Source: Moraxella sp.
GTDB lineage: Bacteria > Pseudomonadota > Gammaproteobacteria > Pseudomonadales > Moraxellaceae
Direction of reading: 5' to 3'
Length of the DNA: 64,000 bases
Assembly: GCA_030528385.1 (NCBI GenBank)
Contig: JAUMYZ010000010.1
Span: forward strand, 24,457 to 88,456
Part shown: piece after piece, positions 18,754-28,449 of the stretch
Layout: every line of letters starts with the position of its first letter
Position numbering within the stretch: the stretch's first letter is position 1
The notes under the pieces: model-generated
Seen by the model: only the letters and a program-made list of their open reading frames with translations
Told to the model about the DNA's origin: nothing
Databases searched by the model: none
Program-made: the position numbers and the translations under genes

Positions 18754-18976
18754 CAAAAAACACTCCTTGTTCGTTAAAAAATAATTCATAATTTCTTTTA
18801 TTTAAAACAAATTGTCAAGTTTTTTTTGATAAAAATCATAAAAAATTATAAAAAATATATATAAATTAAATACTTATAAAAATTTTAATATGATACGAAA
18901 AAATTGTTGACATTGATTTAAATGTATCTAATAATATCCCATAGAGCCAATTTACTAGCCAAGGGAGCACATCAAT
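18754..18976. promoter_or_regulatory. Divergent paaZ / paaA control region
   Basis: An AT-rich spacer of about 220 bases between divergent genes. For paaA, TTGACA at 18907-18912 and TAATAA at 18929-18934 form a likely promoter. The sequence AATATGATACGA at 18887-18898, just upstream of the -35 box, resembles the TGATTCG core that I recall for PaaX operators in enterics. The operator assignment is tentative. Confidence 0.5.
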
Positions 18977-19924
18977 ATGGAAGCGTCTTCATCTGCCTAT
19001 CCACAGTTTGAACACAACATCGCCAACGAAATCACCATTGAAGCCAAAGACGATATGCCTGATGCGTACCGCAAAACTTTGATTCGTCAGATTGGTCAGC
19101 ACGCCCATTCTGAAGTGGTTGGCATGCTGCCAGAAGGCAACTGGATTACTCGCGCCCCAACATTGCGTCGCAAAGCGATTTTGCTTGCCAAAGTTCAAGA
19201 CGAAGCAGGGCATGGTCTGTATTTATACAGCGCTGCTGAGACCTTGGGTGCTGACCGCGATGAGATGATGGACAAACTGATTGCTGGTAAAATGAAATAT
19301 TCGTCTATTTTTAACTATCCCACACTAACATGGGCAGACATTGCAGCCATTGGTTGGTTGGTTGATGGAGCCGCAATCGTCAATCAGGTGGCTTTGTGCC
19401 GCACTTCTTATGGTCCTTATGCTCGTGCCATGGTGCGTATTTGCAAAGAAGAGAGCTTTCATCAGCGTCAGGGCTTTGAAGCGATGGTTGCGTTGACTCA
19501 AGGCAGTCCAGAACAAAAGAAAATGGCACAAGATGCGGTCAATCGCTTTTGGTGGCCAGCTTTGATGATGTTTGGTCCAAGCGATGACAATTCACCAAAC
19601 AGCGCCCAAAGCATGGCATGGAAAATCAAACGTTTTAGCAATGATGAATTGCGCCAAAAGTTCGTTAATAATACTGTGCCACAGGTACATCAAATTGGTC
19701 TAAGCGTGCCTGACCCTGATTTAAAATTCAATGAGCAAACGGGTCATTGGGAATTTGGCGCGATTGATTGGAACGAATTTTTTGCGGTATTACGCGGAGA
19801 AGGACCTTGCAATTATGAGCGCATTGAAGCCAGACGCAAGGCTTGGGAAGGGGGCAAATGGGTGCGTGATGCCGCCGCTATTTTTGCTCAAAATCAACAC
19901 ACAAAAGCCGAAAAAGCCGCCTAA
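18977..19924 (+). CDS. paaA: 1,2-phenylacetyl-CoA epoxidase subunit A (catalytic)
   Basis: A 315-residue subunit of the di-iron monooxygenase that epoxidises the ring of phenylacetyl-CoA. The iron-binding helices are visible as [20 protein letters not shown] (E..H near residues 75-80) and [15 protein letters not shown] (E..H near 155-160). It forms a complex with PaaB, PaaC and PaaE; PaaD helps assemble it. First gene of the rightward operon, preceded by GGGAG. Length is normal for the family. Confidence 0.97.
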   Translation: MEASSSAYPQFEHNIANEITIEAKDDMPDAYRKTLIRQIGQHAHSEVVGMLPEGNWITRAPTLRRKAILLAKVQDEAGHGLYLYSAAETLGADRDEMMDKLIAGKMKYSSIFNYPTLTWADIAAIGWLVDGAAIVNQVALCRTSYGPYARAMVRICKEESFHQRQGFEAMVALTQGSPEQKKMAQDAVNRFWWPALMMFGPSDDNSPNSAQSMAWKIKRFSNDELRQKFVNNTVPQVHQIGLSVPDPDLKFNEQTGHWEFGAIDWNEFFAVLRGEGPCNYERIEARRKAWEGGKWVRDAAAIFAQNQHTKAEKAA

Positions 19925-19983
19925 AAGCCACTTAACGGCAGATTTTATTCATCTATCAAAATAACGAAAATGGAGCAATCGTT

Positions 19984-20289
19984 ATGTCAAAACAAGCCAA
20001 ATCGCAAGAGCGTCATTGGTCATTGTACGAAGTTTTTATCCGCAGCAAACAAGGATTGAATCATCGCCATGTCGGCAGCCTAAGAGCGCCCGACGATGAA
20101 ATTGCCCTACAGCACGCTCGCGATGTCTATACCCGCCGCAATGAAGGCATCAGCATTTGGGTGGTGCGTTCGGACTTGATTACATCGTCGCAACCCGATG
20201 ATAAGCCTGAGTTTTTTGACCCATCAGATGACAAGGTATATCGCCACCCAACATTTTACACCATTCCAGATGGCATTGAGCATATGTGA
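19984..20289 (+). CDS. paaB: 1,2-phenylacetyl-CoA epoxidase subunit B
   Basis: A 101-residue small subunit of the epoxidase complex. It begins with WSLYEVFIRSKQGLNHRHVGSLRAPD and contains ALQHARDVYTRRNEGISIWVV, both conserved in PaaB. It has no metal site of its own and is thought to bridge PaaA/PaaC units. It starts 59 bases after paaA and its stop overlaps the region used for paaC initiation. Confidence 0.96.
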   Translation: MSKQAKSQERHWSLYEVFIRSKQGLNHRHVGSLRAPDDEIALQHARDVYTRRNEGISIWVVRSDLITSSQPDDKPEFFDPSDDKVYRHPTFYTIPDGIEHM

Positions 20290-20300
20290 TGGAGCGTGTT

Positions 20301-21062
20301 ATGGACAACAAAAACAATCAAATCTTGGCAAACTTTTTATTGCACATTGCTGACAGTCAGCTGATTTTATCACATCGGCTTGCCCAGTGGTGCGGTCATG
20401 CGCCCGAGCTTGAGATTGACATTGCTTTGGCAAATATCGGTTTGGATTTGTTGGGTCAGGCACGCAATTTTTTGACATTGGCTGGCGAAATTGAAGGGCT
20501 TGACCGAGACGAAGACAAACTTGCTTACCATCGTGATGAGCGTGAGTTTTTCAACTTGCTTTTGTGTGAGCAGCCCAACGGCGATTTTGCCCAAACCATT
20601 GTCCGCCAATGGCTTTTTGACCATTATCAACTACTTTTGATGAAAGCGTTGACAAAATCTGGCGAGACAAAAATTGTGGCTTTGGCAGAAAAATCGTTAA
20701 AAGAAATAAAATACCATTTGCGTTTTTCTCGTACATGGCTCATGCGTTTTTGCCAAAGCACGCCCGAAGCCTTTGAGCGCACCCAAAAAGGTCTCAATGA
20801 AGTTTGGCGTTTTAGCGCAGAATTATTTGAGCTGACCCAAGATGAGCGCATTTTGGTGCAGGCAGGCATCATCTCCGACTTTGACCAAGAAAAGCAAGCA
20901 TGGTCTGATGTGGTAGAAAACGAACTTCGGCAATACAAACTCAACATACCACAAACAGCTTATCGCCGCGGCGCAAAGCAAGGTTTGCATACCGAACATC
21001 TGGGTTATATCTTGGCTGAATTACAGTATCTGCAACGCACTTATCCAAACATGACTTGGTAA
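20301..21062 (+). CDS. paaC: 1,2-phenylacetyl-CoA epoxidase subunit C (structural)
   Basis: A 253-residue ferritin-like subunit that pairs with PaaA. The pattern LAQWCGHAPELEIDIALANIGLDLLGQARNF is conserved in PaaC, as is KYHLRFSRTWLMRFCQ (here KEIKYHLRFSRTW). It lacks a functional di-iron site in other bacteria and stabilises PaaA. I favour the ATG at 20301, which has GGAG six bases upstream; an ATG at 20289 overlapping the paaB stop codon would add four residues. Confidence 0.95.
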   Translation: MDNKNNQILANFLLHIADSQLILSHRLAQWCGHAPELEIDIALANIGLDLLGQARNFLTLAGEIEGLDRDEDKLAYHRDEREFFNLLLCEQPNGDFAQTIVRQWLFDHYQLLLMKALTKSGETKIVALAEKSLKEIKYHLRFSRTWLMRFCQSTPEAFERTQKGLNEVWRFSAELFELTQDERILVQAGIISDFDQEKQAWSDVVENELRQYKLNIPQTAYRRGAKQGLHTEHLGYILAELQYLQRTYPNMTW

Positions 21063-21077
21063 GTCTTTGGGGGGTTT

Positions 21078-21578
21078 ATGCAAAAAATAGAGCATTGCAT
21101 TTTGCGCTGTTGGTCGGTCTTACAAACCATTCACGACCCTGAAATCCCTGTGCTTTCTGTTTTGGATTTGGGCATGATTCGCGGTGTGGACATCAATAGC
21201 AATGACGAAATTGTTGTGCGTCTGACACCCACCTACAGCGGCTGTCCAGCAACAGAAATGCTCAAAGCACAAATTGTCGATACCTTTCGGCAACATGATT
21301 TGTCGCCTGTGCAAGTGGTGGTGGATTTGTCCGAAACTTGGACGACTGATTGGTTGACCCAAGATGGCAAAGAAAAGTTGGCAAAATATGGCATTGCACC
21401 ACCACAAGGCAAAGCACAGTCGTGTGGCAGTCATGTGCCATTATCCGACGGCATTGTTTGTCCGCATTGTCAAAGCACAGACACGGTACTTTTGAGCGAA
21501 TTTGGCTCTACCGCTTGTAAAGCACTGTATCGTTGTCAGTCTTGCTTGGAGCCTTTTGATTATTTTAAGTGCATTTAG
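21078..21578 (+). CDS. paaD: Phenylacetate degradation protein PaaD (epoxidase assembly)
   Basis: A 166-residue protein with an N-terminal MIP18 (DUF59) domain, VLQTIHDPEIPVLSVLDLGMI, and PTYSGCPATEML with the reactive cysteine. The C-terminal third has two CxxC pairs (CPHCQS and CQSC) that probably bind zinc. PaaD is needed for maturation of the epoxidase, probably iron-sulfur cluster delivery to PaaE or iron to PaaA. It starts 15 bases after paaC. Confidence 0.95.
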   Translation: MQKIEHCILRCWSVLQTIHDPEIPVLSVLDLGMIRGVDINSNDEIVVRLTPTYSGCPATEMLKAQIVDTFRQHDLSPVQVVVDLSETWTTDWLTQDGKEKLAKYGIAPPQGKAQSCGSHVPLSDGIVCPHCQSTDTVLLSEFGSTACKALYRCQSCLEPFDYFKCI

Positions 21579-21630
21579 AGCATGCCCTGACCAGTTTTAT
21601 TTGTTTATTTTAAAGATAAGGAAATCAGCC

Positions 21631-22689
21631 ATGAGCCAGTTTATTCCTTTAAAAGTAAAATCCATCACAGCCCAAACCAGCCAAGCCATCTGTATTTCTT
21701 TTGACATACCCACAGAATTGCAAGAACGGTTTGTCTTTGAAGCTGGACAACATCTGACCATACGCCACATGACAGATGGTCAAGAATTGCGCCGCTGTTA
21801 TTCTATTTGTAGTTATGCCCCCAAAGAAGACATCAGTATCGCCATCAAAAAAGTAGAAGACGGTCGCTTCTCCACTTGGGCAAACGAACATCTCACAGTC
21901 GGCGACACGCTTGAGATTATGCCGCCACAGGGCGTATTTTTTCAAAAGGCAGCAAAAATTGGTGGTCGGTCTTATTTGGGTGTCGCTGCTGGCAGTGGCA
22001 TCACGCCAATTTTGTCAATCATTAAAAAAGTGCTTTTTGAGCAAGCCGACGCCGATTTTACTTTATTGTACGGCAACCGCTCATGGAAACAAACCATGTT
22101 TGCCGAACAGATTATGGAATTAAAAGACCAATTTAAAGAGCGTTTTCAGCTTATCAATATTTTTTCAAGAGAGTTTAATGAAAGTGAGCTGATGAATGGG
22201 CGTATTGACACAGACAAACTGACGGCGTTATTTGAGCAGGGGATTTTGGCAGCCAACTTTGACCATGTATTTGCCTGTGGTCCTGAAGAAATGATGGTGG
22301 CGGTAGAAACCACATTGCCAACTTATGGAATTGCCAAAGAAAAAATTCACAGCGAACGCTTTAACACATTGCAAACAAAACGCCATCGCCGCCAAGACAA
22401 AAATCGCCAAGAAGAAAAAGTGCGCATTAGCCTAGATGGTCGCGAATTTGTGGTGGCTGTATCGCCCAATGATGAAAGCATTTTGGACGCAGCTTTGCAG
22501 GCGGGGGCAGATTTGCCTTATGCTTGTAAAGGTGGTGTATGTGCAACTTGTCGCTGCCGTGTACTCCAAGGCGAAGTGGACATGGCAATCAATTATAGCT
22601 TAGAAGCAGACGAAGTTGCCAAAGGCTATGTCTTGAGCTGTCAAGCCTTGCCAAAAACTGCCGATGTCCATGTCAGTTTTGATGAGTGA
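21631..22689 (+). CDS. paaE: 1,2-phenylacetyl-CoA epoxidase subunit E (reductase)
   Basis: A 352-residue electron-transfer subunit that passes electrons from NADPH to PaaA. Residues 1-235 are a ferredoxin-NADP reductase module: FAD motif RCYSICSYAP (here RRCYSICS) and NAD site GVAAGSGITPILSI. The last 90 residues are a plant-type [2Fe-2S] ferredoxin with CKGGVCATCRCRV and a fourth Cys in SCQALP. The ATG at 21631 follows AAGGAAATC; a longer frame overlapping paaD is unlikely. Confidence 0.96.
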   Translation: MSQFIPLKVKSITAQTSQAICISFDIPTELQERFVFEAGQHLTIRHMTDGQELRRCYSICSYAPKEDISIAIKKVEDGRFSTWANEHLTVGDTLEIMPPQGVFFQKAAKIGGRSYLGVAAGSGITPILSIIKKVLFEQADADFTLLYGNRSWKQTMFAEQIMELKDQFKERFQLINIFSREFNESELMNGRIDTDKLTALFEQGILAANFDHVFACGPEEMMVAVETTLPTYGIAKEKIHSERFNTLQTKRHRRQDKNRQEEKVRISLDGREFVVAVSPNDESILDAALQAGADLPYACKGGVCATCRCRVLQGEVDMAINYSLEADEVAKGYVLSCQALPKTADVHVSFDE

Positions 22690-23468
22690 TGATGATGCAA
22701 GAGATGATTATTTTAAGCTGTCCAAGTGCTGATGTGGCGTTATTGACACTCAACCGCCCACAAAAGCGCAATGCCTTAGACAATGCCACTTTAAAGCAAT
22801 TGGGAGAAATGCTTGCCAAACTTGATGTGTCTCCCAAAATTAAAGCGGTGGTGATAACAGGCAATGAGCAATGTTTTGCGGCGGGTGCCGACTTGCATGA
22901 ACTGTCCAAGATGAATGCGGTGGATTTGGGGCTTGATGAGCGTCCAAGATTGTGGCAACACATTGATACATTTAGCAAGCCCATCATCGCCGCCGTCAAT
23001 GGCTATGCCTTGGGTGCAGGGTTTGAGTTGGTGCTACACAGCGACATGGTGCTTTGTGGCGACAATGCTAGGTTGGCATTGCCTGAGATTGGCTTGGGCA
23101 TGCTGCCAGCAGCGGGCGGCACGCAGCGTTTGGCTCGCCTGATTGGCATTCAAAGCACCATGCGTCTTGCGATGACAGGCGAGATGATGACCGCCGACCA
23201 AGCGTTGCACCATGGCATATGTTGTCAGGTTGTGCCCGCCGCTCTGACGGTGCAATATGCTATTGATTTGGCAAACAAAATTGCCAAACAAGCACCGCTT
23301 GCCGTCAAGGCAATTAAACAGTCCTTAAAAAGCGTGCATGAGACAACCTTGTCGCAAGGGTTAAAACTTGAGCGTCAGCATTTTGTGTGGCTGGCAGCAA
23401 CCCAAGACAGACAAGAAGGCATCAAGGCTTTTTTACAAAAACGTCAACCAACTTTTCGGGGTGTGTGA
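22689..23468 (+). CDS. paaF: 2,3-dehydroadipyl-CoA hydratase
   Basis: A 259-residue crotonase-fold hydratase. LTLNRPQKRNALDNATL opens the domain; AAGADLHEL and NGYALGAGFELVLHSD give the oxyanion hole, and EIGLGMLPAAGGTQRL carries the catalytic Glu region. It hydrates 2,3-didehydroadipyl-CoA in the lower pathway. The stop of paaE overlaps the first of three ATG codons; I chose the first. The gene order E-F-G-H supports PaaF rather than a generic enoyl-CoA hydratase. Confidence 0.92.
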   Translation: MMMQEMIILSCPSADVALLTLNRPQKRNALDNATLKQLGEMLAKLDVSPKIKAVVITGNEQCFAAGADLHELSKMNAVDLGLDERPRLWQHIDTFSKPIIAAVNGYALGAGFELVLHSDMVLCGDNARLALPEIGLGMLPAAGGTQRLARLIGIQSTMRLAMTGEMMTADQALHHGICCQVVPAALTVQYAIDLANKIAKQAPLAVKAIKQSLKSVHETTLSQGLKLERQHFVWLAATQDRQEGIKAFLQKRQPTFRGV

Positions 23469-24259
23469 TGGATTATCAAACCATTTTGGTGAATGAAAAA
23501 AATGCGGTGGGTTATTTAACACTCAATCGCCCCAAGCAGCTTAACAGCTTTAACGTGCAAATGCACCAAGAGATTGGCGAAGTGCTTAAGCGTTGGAACA
23601 AAGACACCGATATTCGTGCCATAGTCATCACAGGCGCAGGGCGGGGCTTTTGTGCAGGTCAAGATTTGGGCGACCGTGTGGTTGACCCCAATGCCGCAGC
23701 ACCCGATTTGGGCGAGTCAATTGAAAAATTTTATAACCCGCTCATCAAAACGCTGGTTGAGATGCCCAAGCCCATCATTTGTGCGGTTAATGGTGTGGCA
23801 GCTGGGGCGGGCGTTAACATTGCTTTGGCGTGTGATGTTGTGATTGCCGCAAAGTCAGCCAGCTTTATCCAAGCATTTTGTCGCTTAGGGCTTGTGCCTG
23901 ATTCTGGGGGAACTTGGTTTTTGCCACGCCTGGTGGGTCGTGCCAAAGCGATGGGTTTGGCGCTTTTGGGCGATAAATTGCCTGCCGAACAAGCCCATGA
24001 TATTGGCATGATTTGGCAGGTTTGTGATGATGAAAAATTGCAAGACCAAGCCAAAGCCTTGGCAGAGCATTTGGCAAAACAACCAACGTTTGGCTTGTCT
24101 TTAATCAAAAAAGCCATTCATCAATCAAGCCAAAATACGCTAGAAGCACAGTTGATTTTAGAACGTGATTTGCAGCGTATTGCTGGTCGTTCTGACGATT
24201 ATAAAGAAGGTGTGCAGGCATTTATGCAAAAACGTGAACCACAATTTACAGGATGTTAA
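23468..24259 (+). CDS. paaG: 1,2-epoxyphenylacetyl-CoA isomerase
   Basis: A 263-residue crotonase-family isomerase that turns the ring epoxide into oxepin-CoA. LTLNRPKQLNSFNVQMHQE, GAGRGFCAGQDLGDR and NGVAAGAGVNIALACD are characteristic; the FCAGQDLGDR segment is typical of PaaG. Its ATG overlaps the TGA of paaF by one base, showing translational coupling. An open frame continuing from upstream is only read-through of paaF. Confidence 0.94.
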   Translation: MDYQTILVNEKNAVGYLTLNRPKQLNSFNVQMHQEIGEVLKRWNKDTDIRAIVITGAGRGFCAGQDLGDRVVDPNAAAPDLGESIEKFYNPLIKTLVEMPKPIICAVNGVAAGAGVNIALACDVVIAAKSASFIQAFCRLGLVPDSGGTWFLPRLVGRAKAMGLALLGDKLPAEQAHDIGMIWQVCDDEKLQDQAKALAEHLAKQPTFGLSLIKKAIHQSSQNTLEAQLILERDLQRIAGRSDDYKEGVQAFMQKREPQFTGC

Positions 24260-24260
24260 G

Positions 24261-25784
24261 ATGATGGTACACGATTTATCTGATGCAAAGATTGCCGTGA
24301 TTGGTGCTGGAACGATGGGCATTGGCATTGCCCAGCTGGCAATCATAAATGGGCACAAGACCTATTTGTATGACCAAGATTTTGCCAAAATGCAAACCAT
24401 GGTGGCAACGCTTGAAAAAACCTTAATAAAACTGGTTGAAAAACAAAAAATCAGTGATGTAGAGCGGCAAGCGGCATGGTCGCGTTTGCACTTGGTGCAA
24501 GATTTACATTCACTTGCTGACGTCCAGCTTGTGATTGAAGCGATTGTTGAAAAATATGAAGCCAAACAAAATGTGTTTTTGCAGTTGGCGAAGATTTGTA
24601 CTGATGAAACCATTTTTGCCAGCAATACATCGTCCATTTCGGTAACGGCGATTGCAGCAAAAATCCCCAATCCAAGCCGTGTGGTTGGTTTGCATTTTTT
24701 CAATCCAGCGCCCGTGATGAAATTGGTGGAAATTGTGCAAGGTTTACAAACATCACTAACGCTTTGCCAGTCTTTGCACAAGCTGATGTTGGCATGGAAA
24801 AAAGTGCCTGTTTTGAGCAAATCCACACCAGGTTTTATTGTCAATCGCATTGCCAGACCCTTTTATGGCGAAGGTTTTAGAGCTTTACAAGAGCAGGCAG
24901 TTGGTGTTTTGGAGCTTGATTTTGCCATCAAAGAGTGTGGCGGCTTTGCGATGGGGCCATGTGAACTGACCGATTTGATTGGGCAAGACGTCAATTTTTC
25001 GGTGAGCCAAAGCGTGTATGGGGCATTTTTTGGTGAATCTCGCTATCGTCCAAACTTGGTGCAACAAGAGTTGGTGGACGCGGGTTGTTTTGGGCGTAAA
25101 ACTGGACAGGGTTTTTATGCGTATCATCAAGGACAAAAGCAAGGCACATATGTTTTGCCGATGCCCAAAGCACAACAAACCAACGCCAAAATTCAAACCA
25201 TAGGGTCAATGATGTGGCTAGATGGGTTGGTTTTGCGTCTGGGTCAAAAGTTTCAAATACAACATGGCATAAGCGACGGGCAAAAAAAGGGGGAAATTTG
25301 GTTTGATGACATTTGTCTTAAAGGCAGTCAAGGCGAATCGGCAATCGTCAGTTACCCTACCCAAAAAACCATGTTGCTTGATTGGCATCATGATTGGCAA
25401 TCGGCAAAGGCGGTGGTCATCAGCACCAATCATCTTTGTGATGACACAGACAAGCAGCGCGTTGCACAAGTGTTGGCAACTTGTGGCTTGTCTGTGATTT
25501 GGATAAAAGACCACCCTGCCTTGCTGACGCTGCGAACCATTTGTTTGTTAATAAACGAAGCGTGTGAAGCAACACTGCATGGCACAGCCACTCCAGATGA
25601 CATTGATACCGCCATGCGATATGGCGTCAATTATCCCCATGGTCCTTTTGGTTGGCTAAGCAGATTGGGTGTCGACCATGTATTGACGGTGTTAAATCAA
25701 CTTTATGCTTTGTATGGCGAAGAAAAATATCGCCCCAGTTTGTACTTGAAACAATATGCGATAAAAAATCACAAGGGCAAATAA
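24261..25784 (+). CDS. paaH: 3-hydroxyadipyl-CoA dehydrogenase
   Basis: A 507-residue NAD-dependent dehydrogenase of the long PaaH form. The N-terminal Rossmann motif VIGAGTMGIGIAQLA lies at residue 12, followed by the catalytic region HFFNPAPVMKLVEIV and a dehydrogenase C-terminal domain; a second copy of that domain is present near the end (NEACEATLHGTATPDDIDTAM). It oxidises 3-hydroxyadipyl-CoA to 3-oxoadipyl-CoA. The ATG at 24261 lies 1 base after the paaG stop, with AGGA just upstream inside paaG. Confidence 0.94.
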   Translation: MMVHDLSDAKIAVIGAGTMGIGIAQLAIINGHKTYLYDQDFAKMQTMVATLEKTLIKLVEKQKISDVERQAAWSRLHLVQDLHSLADVQLVIEAIVEKYEAKQNVFLQLAKICTDETIFASNTSSISVTAIAAKIPNPSRVVGLHFFNPAPVMKLVEIVQGLQTSLTLCQSLHKLMLAWKKVPVLSKSTPGFIVNRIARPFYGEGFRALQEQAVGVLELDFAIKECGGFAMGPCELTDLIGQDVNFSVSQSVYGAFFGESRYRPNLVQQELVDAGCFGRKTGQGFYAYHQGQKQGTYVLPMPKAQQTNAKIQTIGSMMWLDGLVLRLGQKFQIQHGISDGQKKGEIWFDDICLKGSQGESAIVSYPTQKTMLLDWHHDWQSAKAVVISTNHLCDDTDKQRVAQVLATCGLSVIWIKDHPALLTLRTICLLINEACEATLHGTATPDDIDTAMRYGVNYPHGPFGWLSRLGVDHVLTVLNQLYALYGEEKYRPSLYLKQYAIKNHKGK

Positions 25785-25808
25785 AAATCAACGTTTAAGG
25801 AGCAAACA

Positions 25809-27023
25809 ATGCAAGATGTGTTTATTTGTGATGGGATTCGCACCCCTATTGGGCGTTATGGCGGTGCTTTAAGTTCGGTGCGTGCCGATGATTTGGCGGC
25901 TTTGCCAATCCGTCATCTGCATGAAAAATACCCGAATTTGCCTTGGGGTGATTTGGACGAGATTATTTTGGGCTGCGCCAACCAAGCTGGTGAAGACAAC
26001 CGCAATGTTGCACGCATGGCGACACTTTTGGCAGGATTGCCACATGAAGTGCCTGCAATCACGGTCAATCGTCTTTGTGCATCAGGGCTTGACGCGGTTG
26101 GTATGGGCGCGCGAGCCATCAAAACAGGCGAAGCAAACTTTGTATTGGCAGGCGGAGTTGAGTCAATGAGCCGTGCCCCATTTGTGCAATCAAAGCCAGA
26201 GACGGCATTTTCACGCACGGCAGAGATTTTTGACACCACCATCGGTTGGCGTTTTATCAATCCTTTGTTCAAGCAACAGTATGGCGTGGACAGTATGCCA
26301 GAGACGGCCGAGAATGTCGCCATCAAATATCAAATTGGCCGTGCAGACCAAGACAAATTTGCCCTAAGAAGCCAACAAAAAACCCATCAAGCCCAAACCA
26401 ATGGCGTGTTTGCCACCGAAATTTTGCCAGTGCCCATCAAAGACCGTAAACAAAACATCAGTTATGTAACCACAGATGAGCATCCACGAGCCGAGACAAC
26501 GCTTGAGATTTTGGCGAAGTTACGCCCCATTTTTAAACATGAAGGCAGCTCAGTAACGGCAGGCAATGCTTCTGGCGTCAACGATGGGGCGGCGTGCTTG
26601 CTGCTCGCCAGTGCCAATTTTGCCAAGCAACACAATCTGCAGCCTTTGGTGCGGGTTGTTGGCATGGCAAGTGCGGGCGTTGAGCCAAAGTACATGGGTA
26701 TTGGTCCTGTGCCTGCCGTCAAAAAATTGCTCACACAAACCAAGATGACACTTGAGCAAATGGACGTGATTGAATTAAACGAAGCGTTTGCGTCTCAGTC
26801 TTTGGCGGTGTTGCGTGAATTGGGTTTAAAAGATGACGACGCTCGCGTCAATCCCAATGGCGGCGCGATTGCTTTGGGGCACCCTTTGGGCATGAGCGGA
26901 ACACGCTTGGTTTTGACCGCCATGCACGAATTAAAACGCCGCCATGGTCGTTATGCACTTTGCACTATGTGCGTTGGTGTGGGTCAAGGCGTGGCAATGA
27001 TTTTGGAAAATGTACAAGCATAA
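25809..27023 (+). CDS. paaJ: 3-oxoadipyl-CoA/3-oxo-5,6-dehydrosuberyl-CoA thiolase
   Basis: A 404-residue thiolase that cleaves the last intermediates to acetyl-CoA and succinyl-CoA. The nucleophile is Cys90 in [51 protein letters not shown] and the C-terminal CVGVGQG with the second Cys are all present. AAGGAGCAAAC precedes the ATG. PaaJ and PcaF are near identical in function; the operon setting selects paaJ. Confidence 0.95.
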   Translation: MQDVFICDGIRTPIGRYGGALSSVRADDLAALPIRHLHEKYPNLPWGDLDEIILGCANQAGEDNRNVARMATLLAGLPHEVPAITVNRLCASGLDAVGMGARAIKTGEANFVLAGGVESMSRAPFVQSKPETAFSRTAEIFDTTIGWRFINPLFKQQYGVDSMPETAENVAIKYQIGRADQDKFALRSQQKTHQAQTNGVFATEILPVPIKDRKQNISYVTTDEHPRAETTLEILAKLRPIFKHEGSSVTAGNASGVNDGAACLLLASANFAKQHNLQPLVRVVGMASAGVEPKYMGIGPVPAVKKLLTQTKMTLEQMDVIELNEAFASQSLAVLRELGLKDDDARVNPNGGAIALGHPLGMSGTRLVLTAMHELKRRHGRYALCTMCVGVGQGVAMILENVQA

Positions 27024-27037
27024 GTTTGCTTACCAAA

Positions 27038-27057
27038 GTGATAATCACCATTATCAC
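27038..27057 (+). promoter_or_regulatory. Inverted repeat upstream of paaK
   Basis: GTGATAAT and ATTATCAC, perfect 8-base arms separated by CACC, lie 30 bases before paaK. It may be an operator or a small stem in the transcript. Confidence 0.45.
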
Positions 27058-27087
27058 ACTCATTCAAGGAAAAAATGGAGTTAGAAT

Positions 27088-28371
27088 ATGAGTACCAAGT
27101 TACGGAACGATGCACTTTCACTCAGTGTTGAGCAGCTACGAGATTTGCAGCTCAAACGCTTAAAATCAACCATTGAACACACTTATAAGAACAGTCCTGT
27201 TTACCGCAAAAAATTTGACGAAGCAGGTGTTAAGCCAGAAGATTTAACCTGCCTTGCTGATTTGGCAAAATTTCCATTCACCACCAAAAACGATTTGCGC
27301 GACAATTACCCGTATGGCATGTTTGCTGTGCCACGCAAAGACATTGTACGTTTGCATGCGTCATCAGGCACCACAGGCAAGCCAACGGTGGTGGGTTATA
27401 CCAAAAAAGACATTAATACTTGGGCAGAAATTGTCGCCAGATGTTTGCATGTGTCTGGCTTGGGCGCAGAAGACACGGTGCAAGTTTCTTATGGTTATGG
27501 TTTGTTTACTGGTGGCTTGGGAGCGCATTATGGCGTTGAATGCCTTGGCGCAACCGTCATTCCCATGTCGGGTGGACAAACAGAACGCCAAGTCCAGCTC
27601 ATCCATGACCTAAAGCCAACAGCCCTAATGGTAACACCGTCTTATTGTATCAACATCATTGAAACACTTGAGAAAACCTACGGCACAGCCAAGAACACGT
27701 CGGTCAAAGTGGGTATCTTTGGGGCAGAGCCATGGACAGATGAGTTGCGTCAAGAGATTGAAACGCGTTTTAACATCAAGGCCTTAGACATTTATGGTTT
27801 GTCTGAAGTGATGGGTCCTGGTGTGGCAATGCAATGCTTGGGCGAGAAAGGCTTAACCATCTGGGAAGACCATTTTTATCCTGAGATTATCAACCCAAAA
27901 ACAGGTGAAGTTTTGCCAGATGGCGAGCAGGGTGAATTGGTATTTACAACCATCACCAAAGAAGGTCTGCCAATGATTCGTTATCGCACACGTGATTTGA
28001 CCAAACTTTTGGCGGGCAAGTCAAATGCCATGCGTCGCATGGGCAAAATTGTTGGGCGCAGTGATGACATGTTGATTATTCGTGGCGTCAATGTGTTTCC
28101 AACACAAATTGAAGAACTGATTCTAAAAACCGAAGGTCTGATTCCAGCTTATGAGCTACACGTCAGTAAAAAAGGTTACATGGACGACTTGCATGTGCGT
28201 ACCGAGATGAAAAATTATCATGAAATGGAAGCAAAACGACTGACCAAGGCACTGCAAAGAAGCATTAAAATCATGATTGGCATCAGTGTCAGCATAGAGA
28301 TTTTGCCAGAAAACACCATTCCACGGTCTGAAGGCAAGGCCAAGCGCGTCTATGACCTAAGACAATACTAA
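27088..28371 (+). CDS. paaK: Phenylacetate-CoA ligase
   Basis: A 427-residue AMP-forming ligase that starts the pathway by making phenylacetyl-CoA from phenylacetate, ATP and CoA. The P-loop HASSGTTGKPTVVGYT lies near residue 91, GIFGAEPW and DIYGLSEVMGPG form the adenylate pocket, and MIRYRTRDLTKLL and GRSDDMLIIRGVNVFPTQIE lead to the mobile C-terminal domain. Length matches known PaaK proteins. GGAGTTAGAAT precedes the ATG. Confidence 0.97.
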   Translation: MSTKLRNDALSLSVEQLRDLQLKRLKSTIEHTYKNSPVYRKKFDEAGVKPEDLTCLADLAKFPFTTKNDLRDNYPYGMFAVPRKDIVRLHASSGTTGKPTVVGYTKKDINTWAEIVARCLHVSGLGAEDTVQVSYGYGLFTGGLGAHYGVECLGATVIPMSGGQTERQVQLIHDLKPTALMVTPSYCINIIETLEKTYGTAKNTSVKVGIFGAEPWTDELRQEIETRFNIKALDIYGLSEVMGPGVAMQCLGEKGLTIWEDHFYPEIINPKTGEVLPDGEQGELVFTTITKEGLPMIRYRTRDLTKLLAGKSNAMRRMGKIVGRSDDMLIIRGVNVFPTQIEELILKTEGLIPAYELHVSKKGYMDDLHVRTEMKNYHEMEAKRLTKALQRSIKIMIGISVSIEILPENTIPRSEGKAKRVYDLRQY

Positions 28372-28380
28372 AAAATTGTT

Positions 28381-28440
28381 TTAATGTGGTTGATGTTTTG
28401 GTATCCTATCTGTTTTGGGTACCAAAACGAACCACGTTAA
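28381..28440 (+). promoter_or_regulatory. 60-base imperfect inverted repeat before paaX
   Basis: Left arm 28381-28403 and right arm 28420-28440 pair as TTAA-GTGGTT-GTTTTGGTA with a small bulge, around a 16-base loop. It fills the paaK-paaX gap. No T run follows, so a PaaX operator or RNA-level control is more likely than a simple terminator. Confidence 0.5.
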
Positions 28441-28449
28441 AGCAATCTT

